A stretch of 64,000 nucleotides of DNA from Arachis hypogaea (Eukaryota > Streptophyta > Magnoliopsida > Fabales > Fabaceae), in contig NC_092041.1 of assembly GCF_003086295.3 (NCBI RefSeq), positions 97,675,827 to 97,739,826 of the forward strand. Reading direction: 5' to 3'. A program made the position numbers and the translations under genes. The notes under the pieces were generated by a model. The model worked only from the letters and a program-made list of their open reading frames with translations, did no database searches and had not been told where the DNA came from. This document shows, one piece after another, positions 31,818-42,657 of the stretch (positions are counted from its first letter, which is position 1; the number at the start of each line of letters is the position of its first letter).

Positions 31818-33249
31818 GTGAGAAAACGAAATGAGAAACATGAAGTTGTGCGCTATAAAGCCCGACTTGTGGCACAAGATTTTTCACAAAGGCCCAGTAT
31901 AGATTATGAAGAAACGTATTCCCCTGTAGTGGATGCGATAACATTGCGTTATTTGGTCAGTTTCTCTGCATATCATAAACTGCATATGCATTTAATGGAT
32001 GTGGTAACAACCTACTTATACGGCCCATTAGATCGGGATATCTATATGAAAGTCCCTGAAGGACTAAAGATATCTAAACCATCCAATGAATATTCGCAAC
32101 GGTTATACTCAGTCAAATTGCAAAGATCTTTATATGGTCTAAAGCAATCTGGACGAATGTGGTATAATCATCTTACTGAATCTGGCCAAAAATGGATTCA
32201 AAAATGATGATATTTGTCCATGTGTTTTCATAAGGAAATCTACATCTGGGTTTGTTATAATTGCTATGTACGTTGATGATTTAAATATCATTGAAACTCC
32301 TGCAACAATTATAAAAACTCTAAAAGAAAAGTTTGAGATGAAAGATCTTGGAAAGACTAAATTTTGTCTCGACCAGTAGATCAAGCATATAAAAAATGGG
32401 ATCTTTATTCATCAAACAACATACATAGAGAAGATCTTGAAAATATTTTATATGGATAAGTCATATCTTTTGAGTACCCGAATGATCGTAATGTCATTGG
32501 ATGTGGAAAATGATCAATTCCGTCCTAAAGAAGAAAATGAAGATATCCTTGGTCCTGAAATACCATATCTTAGGGCCATTGGAGTGCTAATGTATCTTGC
32601 TAATAATACGCGACCTAACATATCATTCGCAGTGAATTTACTAGCAAGGTATAGTTCCTCTTCAATCAGAAGACATTGGAGTGGAATCAAGCAAATCTTT
32701 CGATATCTTCAGTTCATATGGTTTTATCCCTATGGATCCAAGTCACAACTAGTTGGCTATGCAGATGCTAGATACTTGTCTGATCCACATAAAGGGAGAT
32801 CTCAAATAGGATATCTGTTCACATATGGTGGTACAACTATATCATGGAGGTCCACAAAACAGACGATAGCAGCAACCTCCTCTAATCATGCTGAAATACT
32901 CGCGATACATGAAGTTAGTCACGAATGTTTTTGGCTCAGGAGTTTGATCCAATATATTCTGTCATCATGTGGACTGATTGACCATAAGATAGTTCCAACT
33001 GTCTTGTTTGAAGATAATACAGCATGTATTGCTCAACTTAAAGGCGGATATATCAAAGGAGATAGAACAAAGCATATTTCTCCCAAATTCTTCTTCACTC
33101 ATGATCTTCAAAATCAAGGGACAATTGATGTTCAATAGATCCGCTCAAGTGACAATCTGGCAGATTTATTTACAAAGTCACTCCCAAAATTCTCATTTGA
33201 AAGATTGGTACCTGAGATTGAGATGCGACGATTTCGAGACATTAAATGA
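31818..33249 (+). pseudogene. Copia reverse transcriptase and RNase H
   Basis: 31818-32207 reads YKARLVAQDFSQRPSIDYEE, then LYGLKQSGRMWYNHL. After a frameshift near 32190 the RT palm continues with AMYVDDLNIIETP (catalytic YVDD near 32268), then a TAG at 32378. RNase H follows from about 32570 (IPYLRAIGVLMYLANNTRPN, GYADARYLSDPHKGRSQIGY, FEDNTACIAQLKGGYIKGDR, KHISPKFFFTHDL). A TAG at 33136-33138 and the end TKSLPKFSFERLV near 33200 close pol. Without the frameshift and three stops this would be a typical Copia C-terminus. Confidence 0.85.
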
Positions 33250-33450
33250 TATCGATAAGAGGGGGAGACTGTATTCTTTTTTCCTTAGTCAGATTTTTTT
33301 TCCATTGGATTTTTCTTGACAAGGCTTTTAATGAGGCAATCCCCGTCACAAAGGATTTTGTACTCTTTTTCCTTCGCTAAAGTTTTTTTTTCCATTGGGT
33401 TTTTCTTTAGTAAGGTTTTAACGAGGTATAATCCTAAATGGTCATCTAAC

Positions 33451-33456
33451 GGGGAG
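33451..33456 (+). other. Polypurine tract of the plus-strand Copia
   Basis: GGGGAG directly abuts the LTR start TGTTGTGATAAGG. A longer purine run (AAGAGGGGGAGA, 33255-33266) lies about 200 bp upstream and may be a second priming site or an older one. Confidence 0.6.
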
Positions 33457-33675
33457 TGTTGTGATAAGGATAAAAGATGAGGTGGATGACTATCATTAAT
33501 ATAGGCGTTTGATTTCAATACTGAATGGCTTAACTTTTCAAGGCAAACCAAATTAATGAAGTTGAAAAATGTAAAACTTTCTTGCCTATAAATAGAGAAG
33601 CATATGAAAAATACTACACACAGCAATAAACAAATCAATTCTCTCTCTTTTTACGTTCCAATTTTACTGAATACT

Positions 33676-33762
<87 letters not shown>
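33457..33762 (+). repeat. 3' LTR of the plus-strand Copia (truncated)
   Basis: Colinear with 28229 onward through GCCTATAAATAGAG and the CTCTCTC stretch to a (TA)n tract (33687-33762). The segment TACAACATATAATATTAG and the rest of U5 present at 28531-28652 are missing. Confidence 0.9.
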
Positions 33763-33765
<3 letters not shown>

Positions 33766-34899
33766 AATTCAAGCTCAGTGGGTAATACATGAGACATCTT
33801 TTCAGAATTAAAGCATTTAAGGGAAAACTAAACTAGACATAGGATTCTCACTAATAAAGGATCATGCAACAGACAAAGCAAAATAGTAGAAAACCAGAAC
33901 ATAACATAGAAAAAGAGGGGAGGAAAAAAATATAAGGAACTCAACCACCTTAGTTATCCTAGCAGTCGCTTTATTCTTTAGGTTGTGCTCCTCCGTGAAT
34001 ATGATTCGCCTCCCTTTTGTGCCAGAAAACCCATAAGCGCAGCGTCAACACCAAACTTAAAGGTTTGCTTGTCCTCAATCAAAGAAGAACTAAAAATAAA
34101 AACAAATAGTGAGAGGAAAGAAAAATATAAAGATAAAAGAACAAGAGAGAATTAGGAGTGGGAGAGAGAGAAAGAAAAGTGAAAACTGTGCGGCGAACAA
34201 GTGCAGCACGCGTACGCGCGGGTCGCGGAAATTTTCTTAATGACGCATTAGCGTCAGGCACACGTCTGCGTGCCCTGGGTTTTCTGCGATTCACGTGAAG
34301 GCAGCCACACACACGCACAACTCTCTGTTCATCTGGCTTTGGGAACCCAGATTTTCAATCGACGCGTGCGCATCATGCACGCGCACGCGTGGATGGACAT
34401 TTGTGTAAATGACGCGCATGCGTCAGGGACGCGTACGCGTGGTCAATTTTGTGCGTCTAGCACACTTCCAACCCCAAGCCAGCACAACTCTCTGCCCAAA
34501 CACTCTTTTATGTCAATTTTTCAGGTCACGCGTACGCGTTGCTGACGCGCCCGCGTGAATGTGAAAATCACAAACGACGCGCACGCGTGGTGTACGCGTA
34601 CGCGTGGGTTTGTTTGTGCTAGAGGCATCATTCTTGCGCCACTCCCGCGCATCCCTCTGTTCGAATTTATTTTTTATGCACACATGACTGACGCATTCGC
34701 GTCATGTGCTTTTTTTTAGAAGTGTCCGGTTCCTGTTCTAAAATAGCTGCATGATCAAAAAATGAGTAAGAACTCAATAAAAATAAAATAAATAAGAAAA
34801 CTACTACTACAAAAAATAAAAATAGCTAAGGATACGAAATTATCGGGTTGCCTCTTGACAAGCGCTTCTTTATCGTCACTAGCTTGACGGTCAGCTCCT
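33763..34899 (-). other. 3' non-coding region of unit A with ACGCGT-rich clusters
   Basis: Homologous to 39892-41060 of unit B, starting at TTTGAATTCAAGCTCAGTGG. From 34190 to 34720 it holds many ACGCGT, GCGTACGCG and CACGCG words in an otherwise AT-rich element. The frames crossing it are Arg/His-rich by-products. The hairpin motif lies at 34838-34892. Confidence 0.8.
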
Positions 34900-36159
34900 C
34901 TAAGGAGGAAGATCATATGGGCTCAGCTCTTCACCCCTTACTTTGAACTTCTTTCCTGTGTCTCCATAACGTAGATCAATATGCTCCCGAGAGAGGATTC
35001 TGATTACTGTATAAACCCATGCTGGATTGCTGGTCAACACCACCTTCATTCCTGGGGAGAAACCTTCAGTGGGGATCTTTTTGTTTCTCCATCCTCTGGG
35101 TACTTTCTTCTTTTTGGGAACCTCCTCATTGGTAGATGATGCATTCCCAACACCAAACTTAGGTTTGATGTCAAGAGGAATTTTATTGATTGTTGCCAAG
35201 GGAGGTTTGAGCTGTAGATTCTGCTTTGCATCATCAGGGGGTTTTTGAAGGGTTGGATCAATAAGCTCAGTCTGCATGCACCTCTCTTCTTCACTTGTTG
35301 AATGTATATCTTTGAAGACATGAAAGACCAGTTGCTCATTATGCACTCTAAGCACTAATTCACCCCCTTCTACATCAATCAGAGCTCTTCTTGTGGTTAG
35401 AAATGGTCTTCCTAGAATTGTAGAGGCATTCTCATCCTCTCCCGTGTCAAGAATCACAAAGTCTGCTGGGAGGAAGAACTTACCCACTTTGACCAAGATA
35501 TTCTCCACTAATCTGTATGCAGGCTTCATAAATTTGTCTGCTTTCTGTAATGCTACCTTTGTGGGTTGTGCCTCTTGGATTTGCATCTTCTTCATCACAT
35601 ATAAGGGCATTAGCTTTATGCTTGCCCCCAGATCACATAGGGCTTTCTCAAAGGTTGTGCTCCCAATGGTGCATGGAATTTGAAAGCTCCCTGGATCTAG
35701 CATCTTCTTTGGTAAGTTATTCTGAATTACAAGACTACATTCCTTAGTCAGGACTACTGTCTCATCTCCCTTTAAACACTTTTTCTTTGACAACAGCTCC
35801 TTCATGAACTTGACATAGATAGGCATTTACTCCAAAATCTCAGCAAAAGGAATATTGATTTGTAACTTTCTGAAGACTTCCAAGAACTTTGAAAATTTCT
35901 TGTCCTTGGTCTCCTTTTGAAGTCTCTAAGGATATGGCATCTTAGGCTTGTACTCAGGAGCCTTTGGCAATGTAGGATAAGTGTCAAGAGAGTCTGGAAA
36001 TGGGTTGTCCACACGCTTTGGAGGGGCGTGCTCCAATTCTCCCTTCTTCTCCTCTGGAGCTTCTTTTTCAACTAACTCTTCATTGACCTTGGTTTCAGAG
36101 CCAGCTACTTTACCACTTCTCAATTGAATAACCTTGCAATCTTCTCCTGGATTCACCAC
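34900..36159 (-). pseudogene. Athila-like gag tail and protease, unit A
   Basis: The frame from 35826 to 34900 holds the protease-like domain: CDLGASIKLMPLYVMKKMQI as active-site region, then FVILDTGEDENASTILGRPF, ending RGEELSPYDLPP. It aligns along its whole length with 1-1257. Upstream, gag-tail pieces reach 36159. A TAA just before MPIYVKFMKELLSKKK (35827-35829) and another stop near 35930 interrupt what is otherwise continuous, so this copy cannot make a full Gag-Pro. No polymerase domain follows the stop at 34900. Confidence 0.8.
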
Positions 36160-36366
36160 TGTATCACCTTGAAATGTACTTATAGACCTCTCAAGTATTT
36201 GCTTGCTCAGTTAGCCCACTAGCACCTCTAAATTTCTAATGGAGGCTCTGGTTTTCTGCATAACTTGTGCTTCCATACTTGTCACTTGTGCACTTATCAA
36301 GATGATAGCCTTGCATTCCACTCTTAGATTTGGAGTTGTGTCACCAGGAAGGCTATTAGTGGTCCT

Positions 36367-37551
36367 CTAATCAATTTCAGTGACTTTTGTGGCTAATTGA
36401 CCCATTTGAATCTCTAGGTTCTTGATGGATGCTTTGGTTTCCTGTCTAAAACCTGTCAATATTGCTTCCAAATCATTGTTCTGTTGGAAACCACCCTGAG
36501 AACTATTGTTGAAGTTCTGAGGTCTCTGAGGTTGATCCATCCATCCAAAATTTGGGTGATTTCTCCATCCCTGGTTGTATGTCTTAGAATATGAATCATT
36601 GTTGGGATTCCTAGGACCACTCCCCATGTAATTCACCTATTCAAAAGAAGGTTGAGCATAATCATAATTATCATTTTGCACAAAATTACCTGCCATGTCA
36701 TAGGAGATTCCTTGTGGTGAATTTTGTGTGTTGATAGCTGAGACTTGCATGCCACCCATTTGTTGAGTAAGTAGATTTATTTGCTGAGACATCAGCTTAT
36801 TCTGAGCAAGAAAAGCATTAATAGCTTCTACTTCCAACACGCCTCTCTTCTGAGGGGTTTCAGAGTTCACAGGATTCTTGTTAGATGAGTATAAATATTG
36901 GTTGCTTGCAACAAATTCAATCAGCTCAATAGTCTCCTCTGGTGTCTTCTTCTTGTGCAGTGAACCTCCTGCAGAATTATCTAAGCACGTCTTGAACATT
37001 TCACCCAAACCTTCATAAAAGATGTCTAGTTGTGTCCATTTGGAGAACATGTCTGGAGGGCATTGCCTAGTCAGTAACTTGTATCTCTCCCAAGCTTCAT
37101 ATAGAGTTTTACCATCCTTCTATCTGAAGGTCTAAACCTCCACCCTAAGCTTAGTCAGCTTCTTTGGTCGGAAAAATTTAGTGAGAAACTCCGTAACCAC
37201 CTTGTTCTAAGTATCCAAACTCTCCTTGGGTTGAGAATCTAGCCATAGCTTTGCTCCATCCCTCAGAGCAAACGGGAAGAACATAAGTTTGTACACCTCT
37301 GGGTTCACTCTATTTGTCTTCACAGTATCACATATTTGCAGAAAATTATAAAAAAATTAATTTCGGTCTTCGTAGGGAAGACCGTGATACTGGCAGTTTT
37401 GTTGCACCAGTGTGACTAGTTGTGGCTTCAACTCAAAGTTGTTCGCATCTATAGGAGGCACCACAATACTTTTGCCATAAAGATCTGCAGTAGGAGTAGA
37501 GTAAGAGCCAAGTACTCTCTTTTGATGCTCATTCCCATTCGGGTTTGCCAC
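36367..37551 (-). pseudogene. Athila-like gag, unit A (broken)
   Basis: It starts MANPNGNEHQKRVLGSYSTP at 37551. The capsid-like region reads FPFALRDGAKLWLDSQPKES and LTKFFRPKKLTKLRVEV in a stretch with stops (37050-37350), the Retrotrans_gag signature. The following frames (37050-36637 and 36636-36367) are consecutive, separated by a TAG, and contain CLDNSAGGSLHKKKTPEETI and WRNHPNFGWMDQPQRPQNFN. No CCHC knuckle was seen. Most defects are single stops. Confidence 0.8.
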
Positions 37552-37574
37552 TGATAGTTGTTAATCACAGTCGA

Positions 37575-37592
37575 TCCCCGGCAACGGCGCCA
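37575..37592 (-). other. Primer-binding site, unit A
   Basis: The minus strand reads TGGCGCCGTTGCCGGGGA a few bases after the LTR end. This is the Athila-type primer site I know from other plants. Confidence 0.8.
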
Positions 37593-37598
37593 AAAATT

Positions 37599-38987
37599 TG
37601 GTACGGTATTTTATAACCCACAAACTAACCGGCAAGTGCACCAGGTCGTACCAAGTAGTACCTTACGTGAGTAAGGGTCGATCCCACGAGAATTGATGGA
37701 TCAAGCAACAATGATTGATTGATTGGCTTAGTTAGGCAAGCAGAAAAGGATTTTGAGATATTCAAAAGGTTTAAGTTCGAACTCAGAATATCAAAAGAAA
37801 AAATAAATAAGTTGGGAATAAATTATTAAGAAAACAGTTAAGGCTTCAGAGTTATCTATTTTTCTGGATTTATTTTTCTTACTAACTATTTTAATCATGT
37901 AAGATTTAATTCATGACAAAGTATGTGTGACTAGACCCTAATTCCTTAGACCTTCCTAGTCTCCTCTAAAATTTATCAACTGCCAATTCCTTGGTCAATT
38001 AATTCTAATTAGAGGGTGATGATCAAGTTCCAGTTAATATGCCACAAGAATCCTAATTATCCAAAAATAAGGGGATTATATGTCACGTATCCCGTTAAAT
38101 ACAAACAGTTAGAAATTCAGGATAATATGTTTTCAAGCTGTTGTTCAAGTAAAGAGCTTTTCCAAGTTTTACAAGAACTCAAATAGAAAGAGGGTCATAC
38201 TTCTGTTCCACCCAAATTCGTAAAATAAATAACGAAAACAATTATTGAAATATAAATCAAAACATGAATTAAATTAGAAAGATCAAATGAATCATTCCAT
38301 AAAAATAGTCAGAGCTCCCAACCTTAACAATGAAGGATTAGTTGCTCATGAAATGTGGAATGTAAATTTGTATAGAATTTCCTAATGGAATCCCCCTGAT
38401 GGAATCTCCTAATAGAAGAAAAGTCTCCCTTTTTTATAACTAATCCTAATTAATTTAAAATCTAATTTTTAAAATTAAAATAATATCTTTTCCTATTTTA
38501 AAATCAAATTTGAATTTAAATCAGAATTAACTAACTACTCCGCATCTTGTAACGTGGGGACCACTTGACTTCACTGGATCCACGCCTAACTTAGGTGCAA
38601 AAATGGGGCCAGAAATCACCCCCGAGCATTTTCTGCGTTTTCTGCATGTGGCGCATGTCACGCGTACGCATCAGTCACGCATACGCGTCGATGGTCTTTT
38701 TCGCAAGTCACGCGGACGTGTCGGTCACGTGCACGCGTCGCTGTGGAAAGCTCCAAATCACGCTTACGCGTCAGTCACGCATACGCGTCGCTCCTCGCTG
38801 CCATCTCCTTTGATTCTTGTGCTGTAGAAACTCCATCGAATTCCGCCAAATGCTACCTAAAATAAACAAAATTGCAAAAGACTCAAAGTAGCATCCATAT
38901 TGGCTAAAAGATAATTAATTCTTTATTAAACTCAACAATTTAGATGCAAATTCACTAGGAAAAGATAGGAAAGATGCTCACGTATCA
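37599..38987 (-). repeat. LTR shared by Athila-like units A and B
   Basis: On the minus strand it starts TGATACGTGAGCATCTTTCC and ends CCGTACCA. Its left side has unit A's primer site, and its right side has unit B's purine tract (ACAAGCAACAGTTGAAGTTTG). It therefore serves as 5' LTR of A and 3' LTR of B. It is 1389 bp and near-identical by eye to 42658-44036. ACGCGT-type clusters lie at 38650-38800. Confidence 0.9.
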
Positions 38988-41101
38988 CAACACCAAACTT
39001 CAACTGTTGCTTGTCCTCAAGCAACCAAAACTAATATAAGCTTAGGATGTGAATTTGCATGAGAATGAGAGTTCGATTAAGCTCATGTCTCTTCTTATAG
39101 TGGGGTTTACAACTACAATCCTGAATAGTTTTGGCATTTCACTTTATCATTTGAAGTTCAGAATGATTGGCATCCATAGGAACTCAGAATTCAGATAGTG
39201 TTATTGATTCTCCTAGTTCAGTATGTTGATTCTTGAACACAGCTACTTTATGAGTCTTGGTCGTGACCCTAAGCATTTTGTTTTTCCAGTATTACCACCG
39301 GATACATAAATGCCACAGACACATAACTGGGTGAACCTTTTCAGATTGTGACTCAGCTTTGCTAGAGTCCCCAGTTAGAGGTGTCCAGATTTCTTAAGCA
39401 CACTATTTTTCCTTTGGATCACGACTTTAACCGCTCAGTCTCAAGCTTTTCACTTGACACCTTCACGCCACAAGCACATGGTTAGGGACAGCTTGATTTA
39501 GCCGCTTAGGCCAGGATTTTATTCCTTTGGGGCCTCCTATCCATTAGTGCTCAAAGCCTTGGATCCTTGTTACCCTTTGCCTTTTAGTTTAAAGGGTTAT
39601 TGGCTTTTTCTGCTTGTTTTTTCTTTTTTTATTATTTTTTTCACAAGCTTTGTGTTTTTCACTACTTTTTCTTGCTTCAAGAATCATTTTTATTATCAAT
39701 AACATTTCTCTTCTTTCATCATTCTTTTAAGAGCCAACAATTTTAACATTCGTATACTTCACTATAAAAAATATGCACTGTTCATGTCATGCATTCAGAA
39801 TTACAAAAAATACCACCACATTTAAGTAAATAAGACTACTTTTAAAATTAACTCAATTTCTCATGCAATACATCACTTCTGTATTTTTTATTTGAATTCA
39901 AGCTCAGTGGGTAATACATGAGACATCTTTTCAGAATTCAAGCATTTAAGAGAAAACTAAACTAGACCTAGAATTCTCACTAATAAAGGATCATGCAACA
40001 AACAACGCAAAATAGCAGAAAACCGGAACATAACATAGAAAAAGAGAGGAATAAAAAATATGAAAGGAACTCAACCACCTTAGTTATCCTAGCGGTCGCT
40101 TTATTCTTCAGGTTGTGCTCCTCCGTGAAGATGATTCGCCTCCCTTTTGGTGCAATAGGAATAAACAGAAAAGCTATAAGCGAAGCGTCAACACCAAACT
40201 TAAATGTTTGCTTGTCCTCAAGCAAAGAAAATCTGAAAACAAAAACAAATAATAAGATGAAAGAAGAATAAAAGGATAAAGGAACAAGAGAGAATTAGGA
40301 TTGGGAGAGAGAGAAAGAAAATTAAAACTCGGCGGCGAACTAGTATAATTGTGCGGCGCAGGCGACGCGTACCCGTGCAGCACGCGTACGCGTGGGGCGC
40401 AAAATTTTCTTAATGATGCGTAAGCGTCAGGAACGCGTCCGCGTGCCCTCGGTTTTGTGCGATTTGCGCGAAGCCAGCCGCGCACACGCACAATTCTCTA
40501 TTCGCGTGGCTTGGGCACCAATATTTCATACGACGCGTGCGCATCATGCACGCGCACGCGTGGATGGCCATCTATGCAAATGACACGCACGCGTCAGGGA
40601 CACGTCCGCATGGTCAAATTTGTTCGTCTAGCATACTTCCAGCCCAAAACCAGTACAAGTTTCTGCCCAAACACATATTTACGTCAAATTTCATGGTGAC
40701 GTGTACGCATCACTGACGCACACGCGTGGAAGGTGAAAAGTGCAAACGACGTGCACGCGTGGGTTACGCGTACGCATGATGCGGCTTGTGCTGCCAGCAT
40801 GCTTCCAGCGCTACTCCTGCTCAACTCTCTGTCAGATTTCATTTTTCACGCACATGCATATGACGCGTACGCGTCAGCGACGCTTGCGCGTCATGTGCTC
40901 TCTTTTTTTTTCCGGTTTCTGTTCTAAAATAGCTACATGATCAGAAAATTAGTAAGAACTCAATAAAAATCAAATAACTAAGAAAACTACTACTACAAAA
41001 AACAACTAAGAATGAAAAGGAATGATCATACCATAGTGGGTTATCTCCCACCAAGCACTTTTAGTTAAAGTCCTTAAGTTGGACATGTGGTGAGCTCCTT
41101 G
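38988..41101 (-). other. 3' non-coding region of unit B
   Basis: There is no supported gene. The part from 39892 is homologous to unit A. The part 38988-39890 is unique in the window because A lost it. ACGCGT-rich clusters lie at 40360-40900. The hairpin GTGGG-AGATAA-CCCAC is at 41036-41051 (minus). Confidence 0.75.
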
Positions 41102-42352
41102 TCATGGTGGCTTGTGCTTGTACTGATCTAGGAATCTCCACCAATATTTGCAATTCCAATGGCCACCGGGATTCCAAACTAGGTGCATAACGCCTTCGAG
41201 CAAGTTGAAGCAAGTGACAAGGCCCCAAGAGTGTTGATTGTGGGAACGAATTCCGGGGTCCCAAACCTTGCTTTTACATCCGTCTTCTTGTGGATCACCA
41301 TTGTTCCCACCGGGTGGCAAGCAATCTAAATTCTCACAGAGACATCCAAACAACCTTTTAGACCCATTCAACTGAGCTCTACACCAATCCTTGCACTTCA
41401 ATTTGGAGCATGCAACCATATTGAACCTTGCTTGACAACTCTTGCCACTAAGCATCTTCCTCTTACTCTTATTGCCACAAAGAGCTCTAGGTTGACCATC
41501 CATCTCCAGTAGCCCGTATTCAAGTGGGAAAGTAAGGGTTAAGGATAGGAATTTTACCCACTTGAATGTTGTATTGGATGGTGATGGCTTTGGAAAAGGT
41601 CTTGCAAGCTCCACTCCCTTGTGTTCTTCTTTGAATTTTTCCACTTCTTTGCAAGCTTCCTCAATTTCAACCTCTTCCTCTTGGTAGCTGTCTTCTAATT
41701 CAATCTCTTCTTCATTGCTTACCAAAGGCATGTGAGGTTGTGCATCTTCCTCCTTTGTGGGTGCATCTTCTTCCTTTGCTTTTGCATCTTCTTTTTCTTC
41801 CATGTGTGAGGATGGAAAGTTCTCTAGTTCACTGGAGTATAAACTCCTTTGATTGATTTCCTCACTTTCTTCCATAGGATCTTGCATTATATCTCTTGGA
41901 AAGGAATTTGCTTGCTCCTCTTCCTGTGACTTGATAATTGACTGCACATGTTTCTCTATATTTTTGACACTCGTCTTTATATCATGTAAGAATTCTTTCA
42001 TGAGAAGCTCAAGATCTGATGGTATTTGAGATGAATAAGGAAATGATGGCTCTTGATATGAATAAGAAGGAGATGATGGTTCTTGATAAGTGTAAAAAGA
42101 GGATGGCTCTTGGTATGAATAGGGAGATGGTGGCTCTTGATATGGGTAGAAAGATGATAGTTCTTGATATGGATAGAGAGATAGTGGTTCTTGGTATGGA
42201 TATGGAGATGGTGATTCTTGATAGTTGGAACATGGAGCACTGAAGTTTCTTTGATTTTGACTTTGCCAACCAAAATTTGGGTAGTTCCCCCATCCACAAT
42301 AATATGAATCACTACTCGGGTGTGAGTAGTAACCCATGTGATCTCTCTCCAT
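41102..42352 (-). CDS. Non-autonomous Athila-like ORF with YQEP repeats, unit B
   Basis: This intact frame of 416 codons replaces gag-pro in unit B. Near the N-terminus WGNYPNFGWQSQNQRNFS matches WRNHPNFGWMDQPQRPQNFN of unit A gag, so it derives from a gag tail. Next come about seven imperfect 9-10 residue repeats built on Y-YQEP-S (PYQEPLSLY, PYQEPPSPY and so on), a helical segment LMKEFLHDIKTSVKNIEKHV, an acidic stretch (EEEVEIEEACKEVEKFKEEH), and a Cys/Trp-rich tail (WVKFLSLTLTFPLEYG, CRAQLNGSKRLFGCLCENLD). No protease or polymerase motifs. The function is unknown. Confidence 0.7.
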   Translation of the reverse strand: MERDHMGYYSHPSSDSYYCGWGNYPNFGWQSQNQRNFSAPCSNYQESPSPYPYQEPLSLYPYQELSSFYPYQEPPSPYSYQEPSSFYTYQEPSSPSYSYQEPSFPYSSQIPSDLELLMKEFLHDIKTSVKNIEKHVQSIIKSQEEEQANSFPRDIMQDPMEESEEINQRSLYSSELENFPSSHMEEKEDAKAKEEDAPTKEEDAQPHMPLVSNEEEIELEDSYQEEEVEIEEACKEVEKFKEEHKGVELARPFPKPSPSNTTFKWVKFLSLTLTFPLEYGLLEMDGQPRALCGNKSKRKMLSGKSCQARFNMVACSKLKCKDWCRAQLNGSKRLFGCLCENLDCLPPGGNNGDPQEDGCKSKVWDPGIRSHNQHSWGLVTCFNLLEGVMHLVWNPGGHWNCKYWWRFLDQYKHKPP

Positions 42353-42657
42353 TATTTTTCCTCACCACAAAACACGAAAAAGGATTAAACACATCATGTG
42401 GTAAACAGGAAAGTAAAGAAGAAAGAATAGAATTCTAAGAATTAAAATAAGAAAAATCAAAATAAAACTAACTAGGAAACACCAAACTTAATTTCAGAAA
42501 TTAAAAAAATATTAGTGCTATTTATTTATTAAAAAAATTTTTCGAAAATTTTTTTTATAAAATTTAAATAAAATTAAAACTAAAACGCCTAATCCAAGCA
42601 ATCAAACAACTGATAGTTGTTAATCACAGTCAATCCCCAGCAACGGCGTCAAAAACT
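42353..42657 (-). other. Leader and primer-binding site of unit B
   Basis: Non-coding, AT-rich. The primer site at 42634-42651 reads TGACGCCGTTGCTGGGGA on the minus strand, two changes from unit A's site. Both are consistent with loss of methylated cytosines. Confidence 0.75.

Larger units (their letters stand above)
28229..33762 (+). mobile_element. Copia LTR retrotransposon, 3' end truncated in a (TA)n tract
   Basis: 5' LTR 28229-28652, primer site from 28653, gag, protease-like, integrase, RT, RNase H, purine tract and 3' LTR from 33457. The 3' LTR is colinear with the 5' LTR up to the (TA)n tract. The sequence then switches at 33763 to Athila internal DNA, so the last ~120 bp of the LTR and any target duplication are missing. 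Gag and pol carry several stops. Confidence 0.9.
33763..37598 (-). mobile_element. Athila-like unit A, internal region (3' end lost)
   Basis: On the minus strand: primer site (37575-37592), gag (37551-36367), protease (36159-34900), then a 3' region with ACGCGT clusters. It is joined at its 5' side to the LTR 37599-38987. At 33763 it abuts the Copia (TA)n tract; unit B shows that about 0.9 kb of internal sequence plus an LTR are missing there. No RT or integrase lies between protease and the break. Confidence 0.85.

Noticed and set aside
34079..34545. Arg/His/Ala-rich ORFs on both strands (also 38595-38827, 40174-40940, 43649-43914)
   Set aside because: They read the ACGCGT clusters in several frames, recur in non-coding repeat copies and lack domains.
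41998..42312. Minus-strand His/Ile-rich ORFs in other frames and a Met-rich plus ORF
   Set aside because: Shadows of the YQEP repeats in the 41102-42352 ORF.
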